A DNA stretch of 64,000 nucleotides, from contig CANPUZ010000048.1 of assembly GCA_947579665.1 (NCBI GenBank), forward strand, positions 62,001 through 126,000, given 5' to 3'. Under the pieces are notes generated by a model. The model saw nothing but the letters and a program-made list of their open reading frames with translations. It ran no database searches and had not been told where the DNA came from. Positions 36,537-48,399 of the stretch are shown here, piece by piece (position 1 is the stretch's first letter; each line of letters begins with the position of its first letter). The position numbers and the translations under genes were made by a program. This DNA comes from Sympetrum striolatum. Its lineage: Eukaryota; Arthropoda; Insecta; Odonata; Libellulidae.

Positions 36537-37970
36537 TCAATGTGAACAAAATCTACAACTTTTCCCTTCTTCTTCGACTTTAAAACCACGAACTATGGCC
36601 AGCAAAAACACAGACCACGATCATGTGAAAAATAATGAAAGAAACTAATCGAACTGAATGCAGCAATCAAAAGCAAAGTAACTCACACATTGGTTTTAAA
36701 CAGATAATTAAATCATTTCCAAAATAAAACAGATGATGTGAACTGAATACTCAATTCTGTATCAAATTAACTCACATTTGGTTTTTAGAAAATAGACATT
36801 TAAATCAATTCCAAAGATAGATTATGTACATCAGTTTCAACGAAATCAACAATTTTTCTCTTCTTCTTAACTTTAAATTGGCCAAAATGCAGGAACTCAG
36901 ATTCAACAGTGGCATTTATTGTCAGAAGGACTGGTTGTTTACACTCAATTTTACAAATATTTTATGTAAAATCTCGATAATTCAATTCCAAAACAATGAT
37001 CCATGACCAAAATAAGATACTTTCTTTATTTCTCCTTCTTTTGGTACTTGTCTCAATTTCATACGACCTTTCTTTTTGATTTAATTTTGCAAAAAAAGTG
37101 AATCCTGCAGCGAAAAAAAAAAATGAATTCTACATGCATTTCTTATAGAAATGCTTTGACTGATCTGGGATCAAACCGAGGACGAAAAGTCAAAGTTTTT
37201 TATAATAGAAACACTCTCGTATTTGAATGCAACATTGTGTTAAAATTCCAACTCAATCAACTGAGTATTTTTCGAGTTTTGTGGATAGTGATAATTCTAG
37301 CATTTATTTTATAGTTTAATGATTGTTTGAGATGATTGGGAGAATTCTATGTTTAACTGTAGGTGAGATTGAAGAGTTAGAAGTGAGCTTTAAGGATTAT
37401 TAATTTTATTCAACACTCATATCATCACTCAGATCTTATAAAACTAGTTAAAAAATTTAAATTATTACTGTAGGCTGGCTCATTGGTTCAACTAAGTTGT
37501 CTGACAAATTGTCTAATTATATTCAATGAATAGGACTTATCAGCCATTATACCATTACTTTATTTAAGGAATAATATCCCAATTCTTTTAAATGGAGTCG
37601 GCAGTCGTGAAAATAAATTCTAAATTTACTAGAAATTTCCTTTTTTTACATAGTTCTATTTTTGTACTACCTTTAAGTGCTAACTAATTCTCAACTGGAA
37701 ATAACGACTAAATAACACCATATGAGTAAGAATTAACATAGATAGTAAATGTAACGAATAGGAGGATGAAGCAAAGGGGTAATCAGTCACTTCATTGTTT
37801 TGACACCACGAAGACAGTTCTAGTTAACGAGGAATATGCCAATGAAGGATTGAGAGTTGAAACTAGAGACACAGAAATTTAAAAAGTTAATATGTCATGA
37901 AGAATGCAGATGCAAATTCACACGGCACCCAAATATGCAACAGAAGTTTCAAAAATCCACGCCCTCATAC
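36537..37970. other. intronic, repeats only
   Basis: Two rough copies of a ~150-bp phrase (ACATTGGTTTTAAACAGATA near 36690 and ACATTTGGTTTTTAGAAAAT near 36774), then the third four-copy repeat. No exon. Confidence 0.4.
37000..37120. repeat. four-copy dispersed repeat, copy 3
   Basis: TGACCAAAATAAGATACTTT, TTCTTTTGGTACTTGTCTCA and GCAAAAAAAGTGAATCCTGC, followed by a GGGATCAAACCGAGGAC phrase. Confidence 0.6.
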
Positions 37971-38073
37971 CTGTTTGCGCCTGTCAAGAAGGTTCTCTAG
38001 TTTGGAAACCTCTCCTTTGAGGAGGGCCAGGCGATCGGCCATCTTCTGAGTGTTGCATCCTGGTCCAGCGCTC
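37971..38073 (-). CDS. uncharacterised protein, exon 3 (coiled-coil helix)
   Basis: A 103-nt exon with acceptor GTTTCAG (phase 2) and donor CAG|GTATGA (phase 0). It codes for SAGPGCNTQKMADRLALLK, then GEVSKLENLLDRRKQ. The heptad-like spacing of leucines and charged residues suggests a short coiled coil. It joins the last exon at 30351, which begins ILSPQG, in frame. Confidence 0.75.
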
Positions 38074-38465
38074 CTGAAACACAAAACAGGCCATCAGCAT
38101 CCCTCACAGAACATCCTCTCTACTCAAACCGGAGAACCAGAGTTTTTAATTAGCTGAATCTGTTGCATTTTGTTGTTTCCCAGTTCAATTAAAATAGCCT
38201 CAAATGTGCAAAATAAGGCTAATAAGACACTACTGCTACCTCGCTGCTATGGGAATAATTGATAGTATCCAACCATTATAGCCAGGGTACTCAACCTTTT
38301 TTGGTGCAAGCACACAATTTATCATTATTATTATTACCTACCGGCATTTAAGAAAGAGAATCGAATAACATTTCCGCCCAGGTTGATATTTAGGTCATCT
38401 CTTGTCATTATCATTACTGTACTGGTAAACCGTAAGCAGTTTGAAACAACTCTCCTTGGTAAATA

Positions 38466-38652
38466 CTAGGTGTAGAAATATGAAACCAGATTTTTTTGTA
38501 AAAATTACTTGTGCTTTTTGAATATTGTAAAAAATATTTTATTCAAAATTATTTTCAATCGTAATTTGTTGATGGCGCTACAGAAGCAGTCTTACGGTCT
38601 TTAAACTGTTAGTGAGCACCATCTATAGGAAAATTCCAACTTCTACACCTGG
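38466..38652. mobile_element. mariner-type MITE, 187 bp
   Basis: The left end CTAGGTGTAGAA and inverted right end CCAGGTGTAGAA lie between TA dinucleotides (38464-38465 and 38653-38654). A GATGGCGCTACAG phrase lies inside. It is too short for a transposase. Confidence 0.7.
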
Positions 38653-39889
38653 TAAGATCGAGAAAATTACAATGTACATAATTCGCCAAACAAAAAGGTA
38701 GACAGTAAATGGGTCACCGTGGAAAAAGGTCAAAATAAAATGAAAAAGATGGTTAAATATTTTTGAATCTGTAATTTTACTATTTCTTTCACGTGGGACT
38801 TCATGGAAACAATACCAATCATTAGTACATTTACAGTGACAAGTTCAGTGGGTTGGATTGGGTCGACCATTTTGTATGGCGACCTATCTGCTGTCGACCT
38901 AATCACTGTCACCCTGTTATGAATTATAATCAAGCTATGCTTTGTAGCTTAAATTAATGAAGGTGCACACCAGTAGCACCTGATTAGTGATTTCTATAAC
39001 CTTGTAATGGTTTGGTTATTTCTTTGAACTTCCAGAAATAAAAGCATACATGACTCTGGTTGAGGACATGATGTAGCAGAGTAAACACGTTTTTTCAATT
39101 CGATGCCTTCAAAAGTAAATTGACAACACACCCAAATCTGACAAACCATTGACCCTGCATAGGAGAGTACTTACGCAATAAGTGAAAGCATTCTCATGTT
39201 ATAACATCAATTTTACAGTTAAGTTTTCGCCAATTAATTTTGGATTATTCAACTTGGATCTTCCTTTGTTTACTATCGGTTTTTTCTAGGGAATTTCTAT
39301 ACTAAATATTACTCGGTAGATCTTAAATTGTGAAGCTATTTCCAATCAACTCAACTCAAGTATGAGATAAAATTAAATGTCAGATGATGTTCATCCTATA
39401 TCCAATGTTTGGGTGGATGTGATGCGATATTTTCTGTGAATCATACGAAATCGAAACGAGTTCCAAAGGACGGGATATTAATTAAAGATACTTATTTACG
39501 TCAACTAATTTCATTTTGGTTTCGAAGTTGCGAGAATTTGGGAATTAAAGGACAAATAAATGTACAAAACCAGTCCTCTGACGACCGATGCGATAATCGA
39601 ACTATTTCATACGAATACATGGTAAAGTTCAATAGACCGATTGACAGAAACTTTTAGAGCAAATAATATAACTTAACATGGCAACCAAGTACTTTACCCC
39701 TTTGGTAAATTTCTAGTATTTACCGCACATAATAAAACATTAAAAGAGCTAAACTAAAAAAACGAAAATGTACCAGATTAAATATAAACAATCCAGATTC
39801 GTACATGAACCAGAAAAGGAACACGAGACAAGCAAAATCGGATACTAGGAAATTCCGTGCACTTTTCCACATCCTTTTATTGAAAAATA
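38653..39889. other. intronic, no exon seen
   Basis: The 82-codon frame at 39409-39657 has protein-like composition but no recognised motif and no partner exon. It is on the opposite strand to the host gene. Confidence 0.4.
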
Positions 39890-40400
39890 TTCTTTGTTTT
39901 CACAGATCAGTGATAAAAAACTGAATAATTTAAATATCAAGGAAAGGATTGGTGTCAGTGAGGAAAAAAACACTATTAAGGAAGTGATGTCTCATTGTAA
40001 ATGGGAAGATACAAATTTATAACATCATGAAGGAAAAGGACAAAATTATGGAGAAATATTTATTAAGTGTCAAAAATGATTTAACCAGGATGAAAGAAAG
40101 AGATATAAAATACAGTGAATTAAATCGCACTGTGTTTGAGTAGTTTTCTGCAGCCAGAGCAAAGAACTTCCCCATTTCTGACCCAATTCTTCAAGAACAA
40201 GCCAAGAAGACTGCAGGAGTACTTAAGCTTGATAACTTTTTTGCATCAAATGGCTGGTTGCAAAGTTTTAGGATAAAACACTGCATTACATATAATATCT
40301 CCTGTGGGGAAGCAGATGTAGTAAATAAAGTTAATCTGGAGAATTGGTACAAGAGGTTAATAATCTCTAATGGAGGTCATTAATCTCCGAAAAAACAAAG
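39890..40400 (+). pseudogene. Tigger/pogo-type transposase remnant
   Basis: The plus strand codes for SAARAKNFPISDPILQEQAK and then FFASNGWLQSFRIKHCITYN, the CENP-B/Tc5-type DNA-binding region of Tigger/pogo transposases. Stops and frame changes occur before and inside it (for example the TAG at 40140). The DDE catalytic core is not seen. A Tigger-like end lies about 300 bases downstream. Confidence 0.82.
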
Positions 40401-40699
40401 CAATTAAAATAGGACAATTTCTTTAAATAACTTTTAGTTGTGTTTTGTATTGATAATGATTGTCACAGAATCGAAAAGAGAATTATTTTACTTTTAAAGC
40501 CTCAAATCTATTTCATATGCTCTGGATTTATAAAGGAAAATAATTTAATTACAATAAAATTCCTCTTCCTACACATTATTTTTCGCTTAAGCATTAAATG
40601 CTGTTTAACCTTTTCTTCCCGAGGCCTACACAAACTACCTCATTCTACTGAAAATGTATTGTGTAATAAGTAATCTGCGTGTATGTCCGTGAATATTGC

Positions 40700-40785
40700 A
40701 TTAACCTGTCTAAGAAGGAAACCCTGCATAAGCCGGAAATATAACGTGGTCCCCTGAGATTCCACCTTAGACAGGTTTTACTGTA
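40700..40785. mobile_element. Tigger-type terminal inverted repeat
   Basis: On the minus strand it reads TACAGTAAAACCTGTCTAAG, then GGTGGAATCTCAGGGGACC and TTCCGGCTTATGCAGGG. This is the expected end of the element whose transposase remnant lies at 39890-40400. The left end was not found. Confidence 0.7.
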
Positions 40786-40904
40786 TTAAATATACAAATT
40801 ATCTATCTATTTGCAAGACGTAATAATACAGTGAGAGTAGAAGATGCAAAAATGCAAGGTACCAAAATACAAGTGCATTTGAGTTTATTATGAGCAATTA
40901 GTTT

Positions 40905-41290
40905 GTTTTTCAGTTGGTTAAGAGAGGAAAGCAGTCAACATCAATACTATTCACATCCCTCATAAACCTTGATAATGGTAAGATAAATTATGTTTATGAA
41001 ATAACACCTGAATAGGACATTTATTTCTTACGCAGCGTTGCGGTACATTCAAATTAATAAGAGATAGAAGTTCGGGAGAGTCAATATTATTATTTAACAG
41101 TTTGTGTAAGAAAATAATTCCAAAATTCCTTCTCCTATCCTCTAAACTTTCAATATTGTAAGTCTACTTTCATAATCAAGATGTGAGAATTTAAAGAATA
41201 ATAAGCAGACAAATTTTTGTAGTACATGTTCTTTGAGGTCGATATGACAACAAGAGGACCACACTCAGCAACCAGATTCAAGAAACAAAT
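40905..41290 (-). mobile_element. non-LTR retrotransposon ORF2 3' fragment
   Basis: The minus strand reads LLNNNIDSPELLSLINLNVP, then Q-R-C-V-R-N-K and a closing HKHNY-like block, as in the C-terminus of CR1/Jockey-like ORF2 proteins. The frame is broken. It lies between exons 2 and 3 of the second gene, in the same orientation. Confidence 0.6.
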
Positions 41291-41621
41291 ATAAATGTGA
41301 GGATCATGCAATGAATGTGGCAAATTTACTGCAATGAAGTCAAATTTATTTTTAAAAACAAGTATTGTGCTGGCTTGTAGCGTTCAGTAGATGAACTATC
41401 AAAATAGGGTCCTCCACATCAAGAGTTTTTCTTCTGACAATGAGTACCAACAGTGTTAGCAGAATGCAAGCAACTTTACTCGTGTATATATACACACACA
41501 CTAAATTAATTGTATCTGCTGCAATGTACCTCACACACACCTCCCTGTTCAATAATACATTACAACTTACCCAAGAGAAATAGATACATTAACATTGTAA
41601 TCACCTTTTCATTGCTGGTAC

Positions 41622-41749
41622 TCTCTGCTTTTGTTTTCAGGAATAGTTTCTCTAAACCTATCGCATTTCTCTTTGAAGCACTTGAAGCCATGAGGTTTGT
41701 CAGAACAATCTGAACAGACGAAAGGTGGAAAATGGTCATCCAAGGCTAC
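41622..41749 (-). CDS. uncharacterised protein, exon 2 (Cys-rich)
   Basis: The acceptor GTTTCAG (phase 0) fits the first exon. The donor is less sure; AGAGA|GTACCA (phase 2) keeps frame with exon 3, and an in-frame stop follows soon after. It codes for LDDHFPPFVCSDCSDKPHGF, then KCFKEKCDRFRET. The CxxC plus a later CxxxxxC with F and K between resembles the second half of a ZAD zinc-associated domain, but the usual first Cys pair is missing from exon 1. I treat ZAD only as a possibility. Confidence 0.68.
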
Positions 41750-42150
41750 CTGAAACACAATATATAAAAACAATCAAAACAGTTGGTCCAATAATAAACA
41801 AGCGTACTGAAAAGTAATTATCATCAAGGAGAAAAGCAACCACCTGTTGCTATTTCGCATTTACTAGCAAAACTTTACTATTTAATTGCACAAATCCATT
41901 CTATTTCGTGTTGGAGATGGCGCAATTGTTTTGCAGTACATTCGTAAGGTAACTATATCGTAAAAATTCGGTACCATCTTTGCAAATACGTTTAAAACCA
42001 TCATTGTAAGTTAAAGGCGTAAAATAAGAATATATAAGTGGCTAAAGTAAAAGTTATGAATTGTTACCTCGTAATTGAGAACTTCACATAGAGTTCGAGC
42101 TACATTCTTCAATGAAAAGAATAACACAGCCAACTTGCACGTTTACTCAC

Positions 42151-42258
42151 GATTTTGAGAACCAAAACTCCATCTCTGTCTTCCTGCTGCAGGGAGACGA
42201 AGCGGATGGTCAACAATCCGGGAGATTTTTCAAACCTAGTCTGTTGGTGGTCAGCCAT
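42151..42258 (-). CDS. uncharacterised protein, first coding exon
   Basis: ATG at 42256-42258; 36 codons to donor ATC|GTGAGT (phase 0). It codes for MADHQQTRFEKSPGLLTIRF, then VSLQQEDRDGVLVLKI. The next exon continues VALDDHF. It lies in a locally GC-richer patch (42180-42330), as promoter-proximal exons often do. The start was chosen because it is the first ATG and the frame joins cleanly. The function is unknown; it is not a recognised family. Confidence 0.72.
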
Positions 42259-45200
42259 CTTCTCCAACACTGTTTACGGTGGTTGGCGGCGGAGGCGCAC
42301 GAGATATCGATGCTCGAATGTTTGCGCATGGGCCGAGTTACAATTTAAAATCTATTAAGCCAAAGACAACGAAAAGCAATCATTAAATCAAAAGGCATTG
42401 ATATGAAACGTACTAATAACAATTTATGTTTTCAGGTATCGATTTAAGGAATTCCGTCATCCCACTAGTTAAAAATATGTCCGATACATTCACTAGAAAT
42501 TGTTTTTGAAGTAAGTTGTAATCACATACTTTTAAGGCTAACAAATCAGATAAGAACTAATTATCGAAGAAGATTATAATGTTAGCAATTTGCATTTTGG
42601 TTTCATGGAAAGAAAGCTTGATTATGCTTTGTTGACGTCGTTCCTTACCTCGATTTCATAGAACCGTTGATTTTAATTTAATTTTGGAAAGAATTGGACT
42701 GAACGAATTAGCTGAACACTTTCTTTTGAAAGATAATGGACATTAGCAATGCCATTTTTAGTATTTAACGCCGTTCTTTATGCGAACTTCGCATACCTCT
42801 GATATCAGGAAGGAAGGTCTGTCGCATTTTCATTCAAGAATTTTGCTGGGTTCGAAGCAAGATGCGAAAAGGGCATATGAAAAAACCGAGCATTGAAAAG
42901 TATAGCATATGATTTATTGAATGGAGTTGTTAATCATGAAAAGTCTTCATTTTATTCGGTCAGGTTACTACGGAAGATATTGCCACTAAGTTACAAATCA
43001 GTTTTCACGATACTGTGACTTGCAAGATATTTGTCCTCGAGTGGACGCGATGAAGAAAGGTCGAATAACACTTGGGGAATGGAATGACCATCGATCCAGC
43101 GGTGATGACGTCACGATAAGGTGATGATAGAAGAAGACCTCCTGTCGGAGGATGATGCCCTGTTAGCGAATCGAGAGGCGAATAAATCGGAAGTCCCGCG
43201 GAGGCATTAGTTAGAGTGAAACCGCGGGGTAAAAAATGGTGCAGGGGATGTTGTTCGGTAGGGTTGATGTGGTAGAGAGGTGTGGGCAGCTTGGTGAGCT
43301 GGAATTTGTCGAAGGTTTTGAATAATAAGTCGGGGGCGGAGAAAATTTTGAAAAAAAGGCCCCGGAAAAGCGATTTTTGGTTGAAAAAACGGAGGAAATC
43401 CGGGGATTTTGATAGAAATGATCGGCTTCTTTCGCTCGGAAAAATCGAGCACACCTTTGGAACCGATTAGACGAACGAGTAAAATGTTGTGAACGCAAAG
43501 TTGGACATCATATCGAGAGGATCGTCAAAAGTAGAAAAAGGATTGAGAATATTGTTGAAATTCGCTGCAATTTAATCGAACCCGAGTCTTACTGGTGAAC
43601 TTACGATTGAGCACAACAGAATATCACCATCTGTAACTACGTGTGAAAATTCAAGCAGAAATATTGGCTGCAACTGCCATAACGACGTCCTATTTTCACA
43701 TACGAGTAAAATGCTGCGTGGAGATCGACAACTGTTATGTATCGGGACGGTCCTCAAAAGAAAAAAAAATTCAAAATATTGTTAAATTTCGCGGCAAGGT
43801 AAAACTGTCGAAGAGGACTGTTTGGAAAATTGAAGACTGTTTGGGTGTTATTTTTTTTTTTAACTAGAAATAGCCGGTTTTCGATGATATTTTCAGGTAA
43901 GACACTTCAAATATTGCGGCTTAAGGATGACTTTTGTTAAAGGTGGATGGGTTGAGTCGGGGGTTCGATGTCTTTTTAAGTAAAAATACGGTTTTTGTCG
44001 CAAATGTTGCCTTGTGTTAAGAAAAAGATAGTCACCCTCTCGTTCGGATCGCAAGCTATAATTGGTTTGCAAGCTAAATTAGTACCCAAGGTCTTTTAAC
44101 ACAAATATTAATTCTGATCGATTATCACACCCACCCAGCACCCCTTTTCACTCAATGAGCCCCGTGACCGAGTAGGAAATTGGGAAAAAACAGGTAAATA
44201 AGTCGATTACAAAAATGGCCGAAAAAACGTCAAAAATAGGTAATTTTCAAACAATAATATCTCCGAAAGGGAAGGTTTTATGAAGTATTTGAAAGAAGAT
44301 ATATTAACCGCCATCCTTTATCTATAACTTGGTGTAAGTTTCGTCAAAATATAATCATTATTAAGGGAGTTATTCAATTTCACCCAAACAGTACCTACGT
44401 GAAATTTTACCGAAAAATTTTTCTTTTATATTAAGAATTGCCCTATTCCGTTGATTTTTTCGGGGAAGACACTTGAAATATCGCGGCTTATTACGCAAAT
44501 GATAACGACAAAGTACCTCGTGTAATTACTGAGATATATCGTTTATAGTGACCGAGGCACCGGAATGGCCCACGTAGGCCATGTTTAAAATGTTAGTTAT
44601 GGATGGTTATGGAAGCCAGATGTCGACGAGTTTCACCTCTTGGAAGTAGAAAAAAATCACGAATGTTAGCTTTCATACGGGCGCTAACTTTTAAAGAAAA
44701 TTATGAAATAATAACCTGAAAAGATGAAACGAGGTATATCATCCAGAAAATACAGTAAATAATCAGGGATTACACAGTATGCACGTAAACAAACAACTCT
44801 GTGCAACACAGTCATTTGTCAAATTTTCAGGGAGCAGAGATGGCAGCACCAGTGCACTAATTTCAATCTGTTCTTACTTTTCTTTGGCAGTATCTTTATT
44901 TGGTAACTGTTGATGGATTTCGGAATGTTTTGAAGTTATCGAGAACGGTTTCGGAAATATAGCATGAGATGTGTTGCGCCAAATACTGTAACAGCACAGA
45001 AGTAGTGAGTTAATGCCACCGGTAAAACAGCCTTCATCGATAACTATACCCAAACAGAATTCCACCTTGATATAATTTCTTAATTGTCTTTTGCAGGAGA
45101 ATCCATATGACTTATCGGTTCTTCTTCCGGAGACCTTTATTATACATTGTATTTCATGTTCTACGTCAATAAGTCACGGTTATGTTAAATCTTGCAAGTA

Positions 45201-46857
45201 CACCTATTCAAGTGGGAAGTCCGGAGAGTATCTGCTGTTGTTAAGCTCGGTAAAGGAAAGGTAAGTGAAGCTTTTTACCGTCTTTAGTAATTTTTTTTAG
45301 TATTTAATAACCTAACATTTAAGTTTGCTTACAAGAAGCATTTCTGATTAAATTTTCCCACATTTGTTATGGTTGTGTTTATTTACTTTACGCAAACGAC
45401 TTAATTTCCTATATCTGAATGAATTTTACCTTAGTCTTCTATCATTGAAAGTTTTACTTGTCACTCACGTTTGTTTCTTTGCATTTTACTTTACACGAAC
45501 GGTTTTGTAGTGAGAAGCAAATTTTTAATTATTCGGTTTCTGTTGATTTCTTAGAGCGAGACAAGGAGATGTGTCAGAAATCTGATGGATTCATTGCAGA
45601 CAAATTGCTAGAATAAAAAAGCTTCTAAGGAAGAGAATGGTTATTAGAAGGATTATACTGTGATAAAGTGCTCCACCTGAGAAATCACATACACAAGAGG
45701 AAGACCTTAACTACAGTGACGAAAGCAGATATCATAAGGAATTTTCCGCAGTAGTTTCTTTATGTTGAGCTATTTGTTAATATTGTAAGTATTGCGAGGC
45801 TATTTAATGAATAATCTTTTCATATTCGTGAATTTTAATCTATTTTTAAGGCAGTACTAGCTGTAATGAAGTTAAGAATGAAGGAAATGTTTGTTTAGAC
45901 TGATGGATTTACAAATAATTTTTGCAGTACTTTATTTACCTGATTTGAATTCGGAATATTTGCTGTTGAATTTTTTTAATATCTGTGTCTATCCAGTGAT
46001 GGTTGATGGTTCTTTCTAAACCTGATGCAGATTGCAGATTGTTGAATACAGTGAGAATTGTAATTAAAAGAACTCTATTCCTCTAGTTGTAGTAAAAAGA
46101 AGTCTCTCTAAAATATTCGTTATTCATGGTGAATATACATTTTTCTTCTTTCATCAGTGAATGGGGAATAGGTTGTACTTTCAATTTAACTAATCGTTTT
46201 ACTTCTCTTAGATTTGTTCAGATTTCATTCGTTGGTAACTATAGAAAACATTTTTCATTGTCATTTGCAGTTGTAAAGGAATGTATCTATGTATGTATGT
46301 CTATGTTTTAAAAGAATTTACATCAATAAAATTTTGTATTTACAGCATATTTCCTGGGGTTTTCTTCTTCTTTTATTTTTCTTTCAGTAACCTACCAAAT
46401 GAAGGCGAACTCGATGCAACTGTTAACTTTCTGTGCGATTTAATTCGTTGCCGTGCCTATTTAATTGTGATAATGACTTGAAAATGTAATGTTTTCGTTT
46501 TTTTATAGAAAGTACATAATACGCGGTAAATTTCTCTTCTAGAAATTCACCTAATACGCGAATATTACGTTTAATATTAATTTACTTTCAAAATAAAAAA
46601 CATTTCAACGTAAACCGACTGTGTTTTGAAAATGGGGTAACTTATTCGGCATACGTGCGTGTAGGACGAATTCACTCGAATATTATATCATAGATGTACG
46701 CATTAGTGAATGAATGCCTTGTTCTAGTTCAGGGAAACATTTACAACGAAGAAATTCGTACGAAATCATTACATTCATCACTTCAAAGACGGGTAACACC
46801 TATGGAAAACGTCCGATTTTCTCCGAACTTGGGATCACAACATGGGCATGTCCGTCT
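42259..46857. other. upstream region of the second gene; no gene seen
   Basis: The promoter of the gene starting at 42258 should lie near the start of this stretch, but no TATA or other clear box was singled out. A 149-codon minus-strand frame at 43005-43454 lies in a purine-biased patch and has no domain. A fragment of the composite repeat lies at 43490-43800. The rest is AT-rich. Confidence 0.45.
43490..43800. repeat. composite repeat fragment
   Basis: It shares GAAAATTCAAGCAGAAATAT, TTGGCTGCAACTGCC, ATACGAGTAAAATG and CATCATATCGAGAGG with the repeats at 4850-5990 and 54515-56040. Confidence 0.65.
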
Positions 46858-46979
46858 AAGACGAATAAAGACGAAATGGAAAGGTCACTGTCATTTATTG
46901 CATTGTTACTAATATAAAAACGTATCACTAAGTACATTACAAATCATACAGTGAAGTGACGAGAAAAGAATGTAAGCAA

Positions 46980-47850
46980 GAACTCGAGCCAGAATCCATG
47001 AAAGAACACTAAGAAAGCTTGTATAATAATAGGCTGTGGATCGAAAAAAGTTCAGAGAAAGATAGCTGAGGAAGCAAATCGTTAAAGAATATTACATTAA
47101 GACGCCAGGAACCTACAAACCAAAGATTAAAATTTTGATATTGATGAGCATCTAAATGATGAAGAATTGAAAGTATGATTGATAGACCAAAATGGTGAGG
47201 TGTTTAAAGTAGATTCTTCAATTGATATAATGGTAAATAAGGAGGTAGAAGGGAAAAAGACAGCAGGAATAGGAGAAATAAAATTAAAGAGAAGTTGAGA
47301 GGTTATTAAGGAAAAGGGGAGACTCAATGTTGGATGGGAAAGATATAGAATTGAAGAAGATATGGGAATTAGAAGATGCTATTCTTAAGAACATAAAAGT
47401 ACCTATTGCCAAAAAGGTATTAAAAGTTTAAAATGTGGTGAAGAACATTTGGCCAAGGACTGAAAAAGTATTATTGAAAAATGTGTAAATTGTGATGCAG
47501 TTAATTTTAAACTTGGTCTTAATTTAGGTGTTAATCACATTGTATTAAGTAAGAAATTTTCTGTCTATCAAAGTATATGTGGAGTTATGAGGAAGATGGT
47601 AGATTATGGGATTAAATAGCAATTAAGGATGACAAAAGATGAAATAATTGAATGGGTATTGATTTTAAATGTTAATGGACTGATTGACGAGGTGAGAAGA
47701 TTGGCTGTGAAAATTAATCCAGTGATTATAGTGGAATCAGAGACTCATATCGTGGAGGAGGGGCAGATTAAAATTGATGGTTATTATGTATATAGTTGTG
47801 TCTCCTGTTCAAGACACACTGGAGGTGTAATGATGTAAGTTAATGATTAA
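46980..47850 (+). pseudogene. non-LTR retrotransposon ORF1 end and ORF2 endonuclease start
   Basis: Around 47430-47560 a zinc-knuckle region reads KCGEEHLAKDC, then KCVNCDAVNFKLGLNLGVNH, typical of ORF1 in I- and Jockey-like elements. From 47629 the start of an APE-type endonuclease follows: LILNVNGLIDEVRRL, then IIVESETHIVEEGQIKIDGY and SRHTGGVMM. Homologous text breaks off at about 47850, and what follows is the same class of element on the other strand. ORF1 has several stops. Confidence 0.82.
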
Positions 47851-48399
47851 ATATGTAGTGTGGTGTTTGACAAAACAGTGGAAGCACTGAGTATTCAAGA
47901 TTGGTGACAATGATGATTAGATTGGAGTGAATTGCAACTTCACTGCCTCTCTTGACGGATCTACAAAAATAAGAAAGAAGTTTGTGGCCACTTATTGCAC
48001 ATTGAGCTAATTCACAGTTCTTTAGCCAATGTTTGGCAAGAGTTACAATGTTAGCTTGCAGATCAGATATGAGTACCTTCAGATTATCAGTTTTGTTACT
48101 TTGAGTGACTGAATATTCGTAATCAAGATATTAATGATAATGGTTTATTCACAGGCAGGAATTGCCCTTTATTGAAGTAAAGATTAATTAATAAAGTACA
48201 AATTTCAGTGCAAGTCCAGTAATAAGAATTGGTCACATGCCAAAATACAAAATATTAACAGTTACAAAGATTAAAAATTATTTATATACCGCAGGTATTA
48301 TTAGTCAGTTATCTTGTTGCAATCTCAGTTTTGCTATGACCCCTTTTTAAAAAGAATTTATGGATTTGTTAAATGGATCCATGTTATTGCAAGTGCTGT

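Noticed and set aside
39409..39657. 82-codon plus-strand frame in an intron
   Set aside because: No domain, no neighbouring exon, and opposite to the host gene.
43005..43454. 149-codon minus-strand frame
   Set aside because: It overlaps other open frames on the same and the opposite strand in a purine-biased patch, shows no domain, and has no splice partner.
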